Positions 46,980-59,350 are shown, counted from the first letter of the stretch. The stretch is 64,000 nt of DNA from Hirsutella rhossiliensis (GCF_020360975.1 NW_025408669.1:6200001-6264000); one strand, 5' to 3'. Translations and numbers: made by a program. Notes: a model not told the origin generated them from the sequence alone.

Positions 46980-49900
46980 GCCCTATACCTTCCTTTGCTT
47001 CTTAAAGTAAGGATAAAAAGGCAGCTAGGTAATCCTTTAAGAGAGGTGCCTTTCCTACCCCCTTAGGGGTTAAGATAGGAAGACTAACTAAAAAAGCTGC
47101 TTTTAGATCTTCTTTTTATATAGGAGGAGGCGTAGGTAGGTAGGCGTATTCTAGCTCTACTACTTTCCTATAGTCTCCTTCTTTATCTAGATTATCTAAT
47201 TTAGTAGCTTCCTCTTTTTTTTTAAAGTTAGCGTTATCCTTAACTACTTCGACGTTAGTTTCTTTTTCTATTTCCTTATCTAGGACCTCTTCTTAAGACT
47301 ATTAAGAAGGGGAGATTTAAATCTTTTAAATTAGCTAACGTTATAAGAGTAAGAGGGGTTATTAATCCCTCTTTCTATTAAAGAAGCTAGATTCGTTAAA
47401 AATTATATCCTTAGTTAAAATAACCTTCTATAAAAAAGGAATCTAGATCTAGAAGATATTTATAGAATTATAACTAACGAGGTAACTAATAAAGGCTCTA
47501 AGATTAAGCTTTCTTTTCTTCTTCCCTTTTAGCTATATATTAGTAGTTATAGCGTATGCCTTATAGCCGTAGGTACGAAGGTAGGCTAGCGAGGCCCTCT
47601 TCTTTATAAAGAGCTCGAGGGGGGATTTCTAGTTTATTCCTTAGTTTAGTTCCCTAGGGTCCTTAGGGTCCCTCGGGGTCTAGTTCTAAAGGTAATAGGC
47701 GGTCTTAACGACTTCCCTCTAAAGGTCGTATAGAAGCCTTATAGTAAGTCTTATTATATAGGCCCTTTCTATTATAGCACCCCTTAATCTTTCTACTCCT
47801 CCGTTCTAGGCCTAGGTATTTAGTGCTAATAGGAGGGGTAAAATGCCCTTTTTTTAAAGCTAATTTAAGATATCCTTTATAAATAGCTCTCTATTAGACT
47901 ATATCTTTTTTACCTCGTAGCTAAAGTAGGATTTTATTTAGTTAACGAAGTCCTAGAGGGCAAACTAGTTATACTTACTTAGGTAGGTTTATAAGAAATA
48001 GGGGAAAACTATCCCTAAAAAAGCGTTTATAAAAAACATTACCCTAACGAAGCTTTCTTAGTCCCTAGAGACGTTAGTTTAGTCGACCTAAATTTCCTTA
48101 TATAGCTAGTCCGGCCGTAAAGGAGTTCGTTTAGAAACTCGTCTCTTAGTCTTTCCTTAGCTATAGTATTTATATTCGACGGTCTTTAGGCCCCTTATTT
48201 ATACGCCCTATTATTAGCCTAGCTTATATAAAGCTAGGGGGCCCGGGTAACTAAGTTATACGTACTAAAGAAGACCGTCTCCTTAGGCTACCGGAAGAGG
48301 GTCCTTTATAGTAGACCTACTCCTCTTAGTAGGGAAAGCTAACTTCTTAAGAGGTTCCTTCCTAAGGATAGGTCGGAATTTAAGAATAAATTAACCGAAT
48401 TTTTCCTTAATAAGCCTAATAGTCTAATTCTTCTAGACTAGCCTTATAAGCTTAGACGTTATATCTTAGAATATCCCTTCCTTTTAAAGAAGGCGGAAGG
48501 AAATTAGGCTCGTTAAAAATCGAGGGTAAAAAGCTACCCTTTTTTATCGAAGAATTTATATAGGCCCGTTAGGTAATTTTATCGTAAAATTCACCCTTCT
48601 ATATCCCTTTATTTATACGGTTAATTCCCTAGTAATAAGGTATTCTATTCGTGCCTTCTTAAAGGACCGGAATCGTAAGAGTATATTATAGATATTAAAG
48701 GAAGTACTAGAGTTAAGGATAGCTAATTTTTATAGGGGATAATTAGAGGGCTCTAATAGTTAGTTTTAGCCTTATTAATGTATAGGGAAGATAAAGGCCG
48801 GATTTACTATACTAACGACTTTTCCTTAAATTTACGGCTCGAATAAGGGCGGCGGCGTTCGTTACTATTTCTTAGTAACCCGAATCTCGTCTATCTTCTT
48901 CTATAACGAGGGGTCCTCCTTAAGAGACTATTATATTATTTCTTATAGCCTCTTTAAAGGGTTAAATCCTTTAGGTCGGTTTTCCTCGAAGACCTACTAG
49001 TATTATAATAATCGATAGCCTAGGGATTTATAGGCTAGTTAGCTATTTCGCTTAGTCTTTTATTTCTTCGAGGAATCCTTATCTTAATTTAAAAGGTTTG
49101 CTTAAAAACCCTCCCTTTTTACCCCTTATTACTAATTTTAATAAAGAGGTTCGATTTTAACTAATTCCTTAATTTTTTAACTAATAGACTAAAAGGTCTA
49201 TTAGGGGACTAGTCGGGCTGGTCTAATTAATAGGACTAGGGCCGGGCCCGGAGTAAGAGGCAGAGCTAGGGCCGGGCCTAGGGCAGCCGTTAAAGACAGT
49301 ATTAATACTCTCGAGGGAGGAGGAGCTAAAGGAGCAATAGCTATAGCAGTAGCAGCAGGAGCCGTAGTAATAGGGGCTATAGGTCGAACCGTCTAGGTCG
49401 AGTGCTAGCTACGAAGGAATAAGACTACTTACTATTATACTCTAGTAGCCTCTTTATCTAGTTCCTAGCTAGCCTCTTAAAAGATAGTTAAGTAACCGTT
49501 ACTAATAGGCTTTATTAGTAGAGATATATCCTATAGCTACTAGCTAGAAAGAGCTTCTATAAGGAAGTATTAGTTAGCTTCCTCGAGGATTTCTTCCTAC
49601 TTAGCTAGCTACGAAGAAGCTAGTAGGTTCCTAGCAAAGAAGGCTCTTAGGTAGGCTATATAGGTCTTCCTAATACGGTTAGTTATATAGCCCCTTAAGG
49701 GAGCTATTAAGGTCTTAAGCTTTAAAAGTTACTACCTAGGAGTCTCTTTCTTTTAAAAAGAGATTAGTTTTATAGTACTAATAGATTCCGTTATTACTAT
49801 ATAAGTAGTAGTTAGTAGCTTCGTCTTATAAAGGTATTCCTTTCGGTGACTCTTATAGTCGCCTAGGGTAGTAGAAAAAGCTCTCTACTATATAGAGGTT

Positions 49901-50240
49901 AGCTTAGAGAAGAGGGTAGCTCCCTCTATAAAGTCCGTTACCTTAAGATAAAGAGGGGGGTTAAGAGGGTCCTACTTATTATAGAAAACTAAATTATAAA
50001 TAGTTCTATCTATATAAGCCTATAGCTCCTTTACTTACTTATCCTAATCTTAGGGCTCTATAAGAATCGTTCTATAGATTATAGGGACGGTAGAGGAGTC
50101 GTTTTTCGATATTATTATAGAAGAAAGGGGGTAGAAAAGTTAGGTAAAAATCGGCTTTTTTAGTAAGAGGGGTAAAAGGAAGCTATAAGGGATATAAGAA
50201 AGGTGCTTTTTATAGTAGCTAGAAGGTATAGGAATTCTAT
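46980..50240 (-). pseudogene. Copia gag, protease and integrase relic
   Basis: This is the part of copia 5' to the nested insertion, on the minus strand. Around 48,000-48,200 the frame gives a C-x2-C finger (as Y-K-Y-Y), SKRTPLRPD and QVD-TNVSRD-ESFVRVMFF, typical of fungal copia integrases. The gag and protease farther right could not be read residue by residue. Confidence 0.6.
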
Positions 50241-50248
50241 TCCTCCTA

Positions 50249-50258
50249 GGCTTATAAC
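50249..50258 (-). other. Primer binding site resembling half initiator-Met tRNA
   Basis: Plus strand GGCTTATAAC, five bases inside the 5' LTR, is GGCTCATAAC with one CpA to TpA change. That is the anticodon arm of initiator tRNA-Met. Copia-type elements are known to prime from an internally cleaved initiator tRNA, so this supports both family and orientation. Confidence 0.5.
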
Positions 50259-50263
50259 TCTCG

Positions 50264-50744
50264 TAAAGAGAGATATAAGAAGTATATATAAAATATATAA
50301 AGGTAAAATTAAAAGTAAGAGGTTAGATAAGTAAGGGAAAGAGATTTTATTCTTATAGGGGCAGTAATAAAGGTAGGGGAGTAATTATTATATTGCCTTA
50401 ATTCTCCTTCTTTCCCTTATCTAACGCCCCTCTTTATACCTATCTAGTATCGTAATTAATAAAGAAGATCCTACTTAAAGAAGCTACTAATATCCTTTTA
50501 ACTACCGAGCTTTTTACTAGTTTTTCCCCTCCTTTCTAGCCGTTACCGGTATATCCGTTTTATCTCTCGCTACCTCTATAAGAAGCTATCGCTACTTCTA
50601 CTTCCCCTTATACCCCTACCCTCCTTTCTATACCTCTTTTTAGCTCCTTCTTCCTTCTTCTATACCGGGTGTTTTTAGCTTCCTAGGTCCCTTATACTAA
50701 GGGATATCTCTAAGAACTATAAAATTAAGCTACGCTTCGCGATA
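50264..50744 (-). repeat. 5' LTR of the copia element
   Basis: 481 bp, direct repeat of 36,544-37,025 with one homopolymer T difference. Nearly all CA/TG of the partner are TA here. Confidence 0.9.
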
Positions 50745-51532
50745 ATATTATAAGATATATTTCTAAGGAATATATACTATAGTAAGAGTAGTAAGCTTAT
50801 TACTATATTAGCTATTATTATAACTTTAGCTAAAGGGTTAATAGCTTAGTTAAGACTATATATAAAGATATAAAGTTATATTTATTTATAGGTACTAGTA
50901 ATCTCTTTTACCTATATACTATATTAAAGTAAATAATTATAAATAAAGAACGCTCTTATATTTAGGATGCGGCCCGCTAAAAGTTAAGGTAGCGGCTTTT
51001 TTATCTTAGCTAAAAATAGCTAGGTAAGCTAAACGTTAAACTTACTTACTAAGCGGTTAACCTCCTTACTAAGTAATACTAGCTTACCTTAGCTACGATA
51101 CCTATAAAGCTTAGGTAAGAGTAAGAGTTATAGCTACTACTATATTATATAGGTCGATTTATATAGTAGTAAAGGCTTCTTTATATATATACGATCTTTT
51201 AATACCTTTAAGCTAATATTCTACTTATAAAGTATAATATTTACCCTTAGTAATAGGTTAAGAAGCCTCTAGTAAAGAAGCCCCCCCTTTTATATATAAA
51301 TTATACTAATCCTTCTTATTAAGATCTTAATAAGCTACTTTTTTAAATCTAAGACCTTAATATTATTTAAAGCCCTTATAGCTAACCTCTTATTATTAAG
51401 AATACTAGCTTACCTATACCTTAAGACCTAAGGCTATATTAAGATAAAAACGAGAATACTATATAGCTAGCTTTATAGCTAGCCTTATAGTTAGTTAAAG
51501 GTATATAGAGATAGCTACTACGGTTTAGTTAA
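50745..51532. other. RIP-mutated spacer between copia and the chromovirus
   Basis: No readable domain. It may hold the distal part of the MULE relic interrupted by copia, but I could not join the frames. A local stem-like arrangement around 50,980-51,100 repeats AAGCTAA/GCTTACCTTAGC motifs in both orientations. Confidence 0.35.
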
Positions 51533-51537
51533 GTAAG

Positions 51538-51794
51538 TATAAGAGCGCTACTAAGAGGTACGGGCTAATAAAGCACTCGGGTATATAGTACTAATATATC
51601 GGTAGGGTATTAGTAGGGAATCGTGCCTACCCCGCTCGTATATTATAGACTACTCGCTACTCTAACTAAAGAGGAGAAATCCCTCTTCTTATAAGCTTTA
51701 GTCTTATAATAAGGAGAATATAATATATATAGCGCAGTACCTCTAGCTATCTTTACTACCTAACTAATCGTACCGTAATATATATTCCCTTATA
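51538..51794 (+). repeat. 5' LTR of the chromovirus
   Basis: 257 bp, same length as the 3' copy. The target duplication GTAAG precedes it. Confidence 0.93.
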
Positions 51795-51959
51795 ATTTCT
51801 AAAGCTTCCCTTTTTAGTTACTTAGTAGAGATAGCTACTTAAAGAAGACTATATAACGCTCCTATAGCGCGACGTAGTAGTTAACTAGTTAAGGCCTCTT
51901 CGTTATATATATCGAGTATCTACTTAGGAGATAAAGAATAAGAAGATATATCCTTAAAA

Positions 51960-53040
51960 TAGACCCTTACTATAGACGGCGTTATAACTATATCGAAGAT
52001 ATCGCTACCTATAGGCGTAAGATAACTATCTTATAAGGAAAAGCTTACGGCCCTATAAGCGCGCGTTAAGGAGCTAAAGGAGACGAAACGCCTATAAGAT
52101 TGCGTTATATAATTAAAGGAGGAAATTACTAAACGCGCTAGTACTATCGCTATCCGTTTAGGGAAGCGTCGACGGTCTTACTCCCTTAAATCGGATAGTA
52201 GTCGCGGTAGCGAGGTTAAGATTAAAAATATCGCTTAATTATCCTAACCTACTAATATATAGAAACGTCTAGACTAAACTTACGATTTAGAGGACGCCTT
52301 TAGGGCAGCGCCTAGATACTTTCGTCGCGACGAAATAAAGATCCTCTACGCGGTAGATTATATATATAGCGACTATAAAGCGAGATAGCGCCGATACCTT
52401 AAAGAATAGACGCCGATTAACCGAACTAAATATAGTATAGATTAAGTATACTTTAAGGAATAGATACTTATCTTAATTAAGGATACTATAAATAGGGAGA
52501 TACTATTAGCGACGTAATTAGAGGAGGCTCGCTAACGAGAAGGCTAGTCCCCCCTAAAGTTTAGCTTATACCTTAACTCCTTAGAGAGGTATTTCGAACG
52601 CTTATCGGAAAAGGCGCGTACTCTTACGTTTTTCGCTAAGCTAGAGCTATAACTTTAGGACTAAATTAACCTCTATTCGATACCTATCTATACCTACTAA
52701 CGAGAAGAGCTTATATAAGTCGCCTAACGATATTAAGATACTACTACTAATAAGAGGCGATATATTAATACTACTTTTACCCTTAGAGGAACTAGGAATA
52801 AAAGTAGTGCTATACCCTAAGGCGGTATATATAGGGGAAGGAATTAAAGAGGCCGATAAGCTAGGCTAAATCGTTAAGGAAATACTACTAATTTAACCGA
52901 TAACTAGTAAGCTAGCGATATACCTACTAAGGGCCGAACTAAAGGACGTTATCGAGGAAGAGGATCTTTTACCTAATCGGGAATTATATATTTCTAATAT
53001 AATAAGCTAGGATACCTATCTATAGAATATATTAATTCTT
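51960..53040 (+). pseudogene. Chromovirus gag relic
   Basis: Plus strand, ending in a zinc knuckle at 52,989-53,033 with spacing CX2CX4HX4C. All three Cys and the His are TAT/TAC codons, and K-LG-H residues between them are readable. The 5' limit is approximate. Confidence 0.65.
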
Positions 53041-53139
53041 TAAAGGTAGAAACCCTAGTAAAGACTCTTAAACTTAATACCGTAAAATAAGGAAAAGGTA
53101 AGATATTAAGGTAAACGCTTCTCCCTTAATAAACTTAAT

Positions 53140-56100
53140 ACCTATAGGATAGTTACTTAAAACTCCTATAATAATATTAGGGCGAAACCTTACTAAAGTC
53201 CCTATATACTTAGATACTTATAGTACTATTAACCTCGTAAATATATACTTTACCTAATAGTAAGGATTACTATAAGTAGCGCTATTATACCTTAAGTTAT
53301 TAGGGCTTAATAATAATAGGGTAAGGGAGTATAGAGTATAGTTAATACCGCTCTAAATAATAGATATAAGGGGCACCGAAAAGATAATTACTTATTTCTA
53401 TATTAGTACCGATAAGTTAACGCTAAACGATCGGGTACTAATCCTTTTATTAGTTACTACCTTAGAGGATAAATATATTTATATTATCCTATAGAAACGA
53501 TAGTAATAGTTTAAGTATTAACTAAGTAGCGAAACCCTATAGAATCCCTATAGATTCCTTTAGGAATATAAGAACGAAGTAAGGGTATATATAATAGCGC
53601 TTAATCCTAAGCTAATCCCGCTACTAGATAAAGATAAAGATAAAGGGATTTTATAGGAAGAATAGGCCGAAATCCTACTAACTCTTTACCGGTTTAAAGA
53701 TACCTTCTTAGCTAATAAATCCGATTTATTACTAGCTAAAAAGGGAACGGATTACTTAATTAATTTAATCCTTAATATAAAACCTCCTTATAGACCGATT
53801 TACCCTCTATTATAAAGGGAACTCTAAGTATTACGCGACTAGATCTAAGACGCGATAAAAAGGAAAATAATCTAGGAGTTAAAGAGCCTAGCTAGGGCGC
53901 TTATCCTTTTCGTTCTAAAAAAGGATAGCACCTTACGGCTATATATAGACTACTAAGGACTTAACTAGGTTACGTAAAAGAATCGGTACCCTTTACCCTT
54001 TATTTTAGAGATTATTAACCGCTATTAAGAAGCTAAGTATTTTTCTAAGATTAATATATAGAATATATATTAACGTATTCGAATTTAAGAAGGAGATAAA
54101 TAAAAGACCGCTTTCCGAACGCATTATAGATATTTCGAATACCTAGTAATGCCCTTTAGACTTACTAATATACTAGCTACGTTTTAGAGCTATATTTATT
54201 AAGCGCTCGAGGGGCTCGTAGATATAATCTATATAGTCTACCTTAATAATATCCTTATATACTTTAAAACGAGAGAAGAATATACTAAATACTTAGGATA
54301 AGTAATAGAAAGGCTAAGGGCTATAGAGCTCTATATAAAACTATCGAAGTATATCTTTTATTAATAGTTAGTCGAGTTCCTTAGGTTTATATTATCTATC
54401 GATAGGGTATCGATAGACCCTCGATAGGTAGAGGCAATAGCTTAATAGCCTAAACCTATAACCTACTATAATATTTAGGTTTTCCTTAAGTTCTATAATT
54501 TTTACTAATAATTTATATATAGGTACTTAGGAGTTATAGCGCCCTTAACTATATTACTAAAGGGGAGTAAGAATAAAAAGAAGCTAGGGAGTATAGAGCT
54601 AAACCTTACTAAAAGGGCAGCGTTTTAGGCTCTTAAGGATACTTTTTAAGGAGCCCTACTCCTCTAATATTATAATCCGGAAAGATATATTTATATCGAA
54701 ATAAATATATCGTAATTCGCGATAGTAAGGATTATCTCTTAACCTAATAATAAAGGGCGTTACTATCTAATTATATTTTAGTTAAGGAAGTTTACTAGAG
54801 CCGAACTTAATTATAGTATTCTAGACTAAGAACTCTTTGCTATCGTTAAGTTATTTAAATACTAGCGATATTACGTCGAAGGGGTAGCGTATAAAGTAAA
54901 AGTATTATTAGACTACTATAACCTTTAGACGTTTATATACTAAACCTCCCTAAATAGGATGTAAGTAAGATAGTATATATATTTAGTATTATTCGACTTT
55001 ATAATTAAGTATTATATAGGTAAATCTAACCTAGCGGACGCGCTATCGAGAATACCTAGATATAAGGGTAAGAAGCCCCTATCTATAAAACTATTACTAG
55101 AGCTATAAGTAAAGCTAGCTACTATTAATACTATATCTATATAAAGAAATAACGAGGCGTTTTTATAGGTAAAGAGATACTTAACCTCGAGTTAATATAA
55201 GTATAGTAAAGTGCCTTTATATAAAGAAAATATATAAGCTTATCTATAGCGAAACTATAATAATTTAAGCGCGAGACCTAAACGATTAGCCGATTAGGCT
55301 AAAGAGAGAGCTAGTTATAAATAGTTACTCTTAAGGAAGACCGTTAAAAAAGCGGCCTATTATATAAAGGTTTATATAGTAGAAGTTCTAGAACCGTTAC
55401 TAAAGTTACTAAAACGTACTTAGTCGGTTAATATAGCGATTAGTAAGCTAAAAGAGACTAAAGACTTCTTAAAAGGGAAGGGTTTTTAGTTAGTACGCTT
55501 AGATAGACTATTACTATAGAAAGGTCGTATTATAGTGCCTCTAAAGGTAGCCTTATAGTAAGAGCTAATATAGCTTTTCTATAACGATCCGTTAGTAAGA
55601 TACTTTAGCTCCTAACGTACTAGCGAACTACTAGTAAGGAACTTTTACTAGGATAGAATAATAAAAAACGTAAATAAATACGTTTAGTTATACTTAGTAT
55701 ATTAAGGTATAGTATCTAAGAGGCATCGCCCCTATAGCACTATATAATCGTTATTATATCTTATATAACCGTAGGAAGAATTATTAATAGACTTTACTAT
55801 AGGTCTACTTAAAGTATAGTATAATAAACGAGATATTAATACGATCTTAGTAATCGTAAACCGATATACTAAGTATTGCCTCTTCTTTCCTATCTCTAAG
55901 ATAATAATAGCCCTAGAGCTAGTAGAATTATTCTATTACTAAGTTAAATTAGTATATAGACCTCTAAAAGGCATTATCTTAAATAGAGGGTCCTTATTTA
56001 TAAGTAAGTTTTAGTTAGATCTCTATTTTATCTTATAAGTAAAACGTAAGCTATCGATAGTATTTTACCCGTAAACTAATAGGTAAACGGAACGAATAAA

Positions 56101-57175
56101 CTAAGCTATATAATACTACTTAAGATACTTTACTAACTTAGAATAAACTAACTAAGCGTTACTCCTATATATTACTTAATTTATATATAATAATATAAAG
56201 AACGCGATAACTAGGTTATTACTTAACGAAGCGTTAATAAGTTACTAACTAAACTTCTATATTAATACTAAGGATAATATTATTTAAAGGGGGGTACCTA
56301 AAGTAAGAGTAAGAGTTACTAGGCTATAAGAGCTATAAAAGAGGCTTAAGGAATACTAAGGAAAGGCTATTAAATTATAAGCGAAATACTACGATTTAAG
56401 GCACTAACTGCTTATACTAAAAGTAGGAAACCTTATAGTATTATCGATAAAGAACTTATACCTTAAAGACGAAAAAAGAAAACTCTTACCTAAGTATATT
56501 AAACCGTTTCGGGTCCTATAAGCTATTAGAAAGTAAGTATATTATCTTATACTCCCTAAGAAGTACTTACGCCTTTATAACGTTTTCTATATTAGTCTCT
56601 TAGAGCTATAGAAGGAGCGTAAAGGCACCTATAAAGATAGCGAAACCCTACTAATACTAGACTTAAAGGATAACGAAGGTAAATAGGAAGTCTAAGAGAT
56701 TAAAGACTAAAAGAGATCTAAGGGTAATACCTTTTTCCTTATTAAATAAAAAGGATAGCTAGCTAAGTATAACTAATAGGTTAAGGCTAAAGATATAGCG
56801 AATAGCTAAGACCTTATTAAAGAATATACTACTCGCTTAACTAGGAAAAAGAGGTATAAGACTAAGTAAGGTAGGAAAACTTACTAGCGTAGGGAGATAC
56901 TACTAAATCGGTAATAAATCCCTACTAAATCGCTACTAACTTATTAATATATTAGTACGCTCGAACGTCCTATAACTATATATAAAATAGTAAAATAGGA
57001 GAATAGGGAAAACTATCTATATTACCTATTAAATATTATTAAGGAAAATAAAACTAAACTATAACTCTACTAAGGCCCTAACGATAAAGGAGAGAAGGAT
57101 AGTTATAGCTAAATAAAAGAAAGATAAGACCTATTTATTACTTCCGACTACCCCTCTTCTTTGCCGGCGTAGTAG
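53140..57175 (+). pseudogene. Chromovirus pol relic: PR, RT, RNase H, IN, chromodomain
   Basis: Plus strand. The protease block IYLDTYSTINLVN is at about 53,200-53,240. The RT active site VYLNNILIY is at 54,236-54,262 (YLDD became YLNN). RNase H IEINIS-FAIVR is at about 54,695-54,730. Integrase has LLIDFTIGL at about 55,785-55,810, LVIVNRYTKY at about 55,850-55,880 and ILNRGSLF at about 55,975-56,000, where Asp became Asn. A chromodomain at about 56,660-56,840 reads EVQEIKDQKRSKGNTFFLIK and NS-DLIKEYTTR, matching the fold consensus VE-ILD-R---YLVKWKGY---LI-EY. The frame ends near a double TAG at 57,170-57,175, tail to tail with the antisense gene. Confidence 0.75.
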
Positions 57176-58710
57176 GAATTAACTAAGGCGCCCCTTCCGC
57201 TATACTAAATACCTTTAGAAATACCGGAACTACCCTATCCTCCGCTCCTTCTTTATCCTCCGCGTTAAGACCTATCTCTATTAATACGGTACTTACCTCG
57301 GCCTTAGTAAATAGTAAGGTATATTACTACGAAGTATAGCCTATATCGCCGTTGATAAGGTAGAGTTTTAACTAGGATTCCTAGGCCTAGTACTCCGGGC
57401 TTATATAAGCGATATCGAATAAGGGCGCGGGGTTAAGGCGAATAATAAGCTCGCGGCGCTTATTAATTAGCGTATAGTAGTCGGTATACTTAACTTAGTA
57501 TATTATTAGGCGGTCGCTAATAAAAGGGTTAGATAAAACTTATAATAGTAAACTTCTATATACCTATAGTCTTAAAAGACTTACGATAGGCCGTCTTAGC
57601 GGCGTTAAAAGCCTTAGCTAAATACTATACTATAATAGCGAGATAGCGCCGATTAGCCTTCTTAAAAATAAGTACGCTTACGTTTAAGCTATTATCCTTA
57701 GTATCCTTATTACTAGTCTTTAGCTTATTAAGCTCGCGTAAGTACTTAATAATAGCGACTATATCGGCCTAGTTACTAGATATAAGAGTAGCGGCCTTAA
57801 GAAAGATTAGCTTATTAATCGTAATATTTAAAGTTAAGGGGAAACTTACCTAGTTATAAGTCGCGGTACGTCTATAGTACTACTTATAGCGCGTTAAGGA
57901 AACCCCTAAGAAAATATAGCTAATTAAGAGCACCTTAATAGGCTTAGGCTCGGTCGTACTATACTCCTTAACGACCGTCCTAAAATAATATATATACTAG
58001 AGCTTACGAGGGATAACCCTATAGGCCTTAACTAGGCGGGCTTTAGCCTTAGATTAGGTACGCTTCTTCGTAGGAGCGCGACCGCCTCGTGCCGCCGCTT
58101 AGGTGCCCTTATCTCTAGCGCCGCCGTTCTTAGGTTTATTAGTAGGAGGAGTCGGATTGCGGCCGTTTCTATTATTGCTATTATCGTTATCTTAGCCCTT
58201 ATTCGGCTAAGTATTAAGATAGTCTTAGCCTTTATTCGGCTAGGCCTCGTTATTAATATCGGCCTACTTATTCTAAGGAGCGGCCTAGGCGATAATCTCT
58301 TATTAGCTAGAGCCGCCTTATTAAGACGGAGTAGCCGGGTTATTAGTACTTACCTAAGAGCGCCTAGGCACGATCTCTTCGCTAGTATTAATATCGCTAA
58401 TAAGGGTAATAGACTTATAAGTTTCTAGGCCTATAGAGGTAGGCTTATCGGTAGTCGGAGTTAAGGTACTTAGCGGGGTAATAGGGGTATAACCCTCGCT
58501 AATATTAGGTCCTAGACTAAAAGTCTCCTAAGACTAGGATTCCCCTATACCTTTCTTAGCTTTCTTCGCTAAGGGGGAACTAGCGTCGCTATAAGACTTT
58601 TAGGCTAATCGCTTATGCTTTAAGGGCGAACCCGCCGCTACTTACTCCTATATACGGCGTAGGAAATCAGCGTTATAGTTCTTTATTTTCTTTAGCGTAA
58701 AAGGTATTAT
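57138..58710 (-). pseudogene. Antisense spliced gene relic inside the chromovirus, function unknown
   Basis: The minus strand reads as protein in two exons: 58,710-57,585 and 57,538-57,138, about 508 codons. They are joined by a 46-nt intron with GTAAGT donor and AG acceptor (57,584-57,539); removing it links two frames in phase. The start is now ATA (from ATG, 58,707 or 58,710) in ATA-ATA-CCT-TTT. Interruptions are only TAG/TAA. The N-terminal half is basic and Ser/Thr/Pro/Gln-rich, with KKAKK, two PNKGQD units, and a KKRT cluster that looks like a nuclear signal. The middle (RVIPRKLQYIYYF, YIFLGVSLTRYK) and C-terminal exon (DYYTLINKRRELIIRLNPAP, LFDIAYISPEY, YLINGDIGYTS) look folded. No family is recognised. 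Its promoter would lie in the 380 bp up to the 3' LTR or in the LTR itself. Confidence 0.6.
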
Positions 58711-59073
58711 CGTTAATAAATCGTCGATAAAAAGTAATATAAAAAGGTATAAGGGATTAATAAAAAAAGGCGTAAAACTCTATAGTAATCGTAAGTAGAA
58801 GAGTTAAAGAAGAAAAGAAAATAGAAGAAGTAGGAGATATATACGCACGCTCTTTATATTATAGTTACGCGGCCGATATATAAGCGATACTATAACGGTT
58901 ACTCGGCGGCAACCGCTAGTATAATAACTATTAACGTTATAAAGCGTAGACTAACGTATACTTATATAGGCGTATATACGTGATATATAACCGAAACTAC
59001 CTCTCTTCCTAACTAAATATATATAGCGTAGCGAAAGCAATATATATTAAAGATATAGCTAAGACGTTTATAT

Positions 59074-59088
59074 AGGAGGGGAGATAAT
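59074..59088 (+). other. Polypurine tract of the chromovirus
   Basis: AGGAGGGGAGATAAT lies directly before the 3' LTR on the plus strand, fixing plus orientation. Confidence 0.75.
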
Positions 59089-59345
59089 TATAAGAGCGCT
59101 ACTAAGAGGTATAGGCTAATAAAGTACTTAGGTATATAGTACTAATATATCGGTAGGGTATTAGTAGGGAATTATACCTACCCCGCTTATATATTATAGA
59201 CTACTCGCTACTCTAACTAAAGAGGAGAAATCCCTTTTCTTATAAGCTTTAATCTTACGATAAGGAGAATATAATATATATAGCGTAGTACCTCTAGCTA
59301 TCTCTACTACCTAACTAATTATACTATGATATATATTCCCTTATA
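59089..59345 (+). repeat. 3' LTR of the chromovirus
   Basis: 257 bp, followed directly by the GTAAG target duplication. It differs from the 5' LTR almost only by C/T and G/A changes. Confidence 0.93.
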
Positions 59346-59350
59346 GTAAG

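Larger units (their letters stand above)
36544..50744 (-). mobile_element. Ty1/copia retrotransposon, split by a nested gypsy element
   Basis: LTRs of 482 bp (36,544-37,025) and 481 bp (50,264-50,744) are in direct orientation. Coding is on the minus strand. Integrase near 48,000-48,200 reads QVDQTNVSRDQESFVRVMFF-like with a preceding C-x2-C finger now Tyr-x2-Tyr. The reverse-transcriptase YVDD appears as YIND at 38,373-38,384. This IN-before-RT order is diagnostic of copia. A primer site and polypurine tract lie inside the LTRs. Subtracting the nested gypsy element leaves about 6.35 kb, a normal copia length. No clear target duplication remains (TCTTA left, ATATT right). Confidence 0.85.
51538..59345 (+). 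mobile_element. Complete chromovirus (Ty3/gypsy with chromodomain) carrying an antisense gene
   Basis: LTRs of exactly 257 bp (51,538-51,794 and 59,089-59,345) begin TATAAG and end CTTATA, from TGTAAG...CTTACA. A perfect target duplication GTAAG flanks the element (51,533-51,537 and 59,346-59,350). A polypurine tract (AGGAGGGGAGATAAT, 59,074-59,088) precedes the 3' LTR. The plus strand carries gag, protease, RT, RNase H, integrase and chromodomain. A second, antisense coding region lies between pol and the 3' LTR. RIP has destroyed every frame. Confidence 0.93.

Noticed and set aside
36536..50752. Target-site duplication for the copia element
   Set aside because: The five bases outside the LTRs (TCTTA and ATATT) do not match even allowing RIP changes, so none is claimed.
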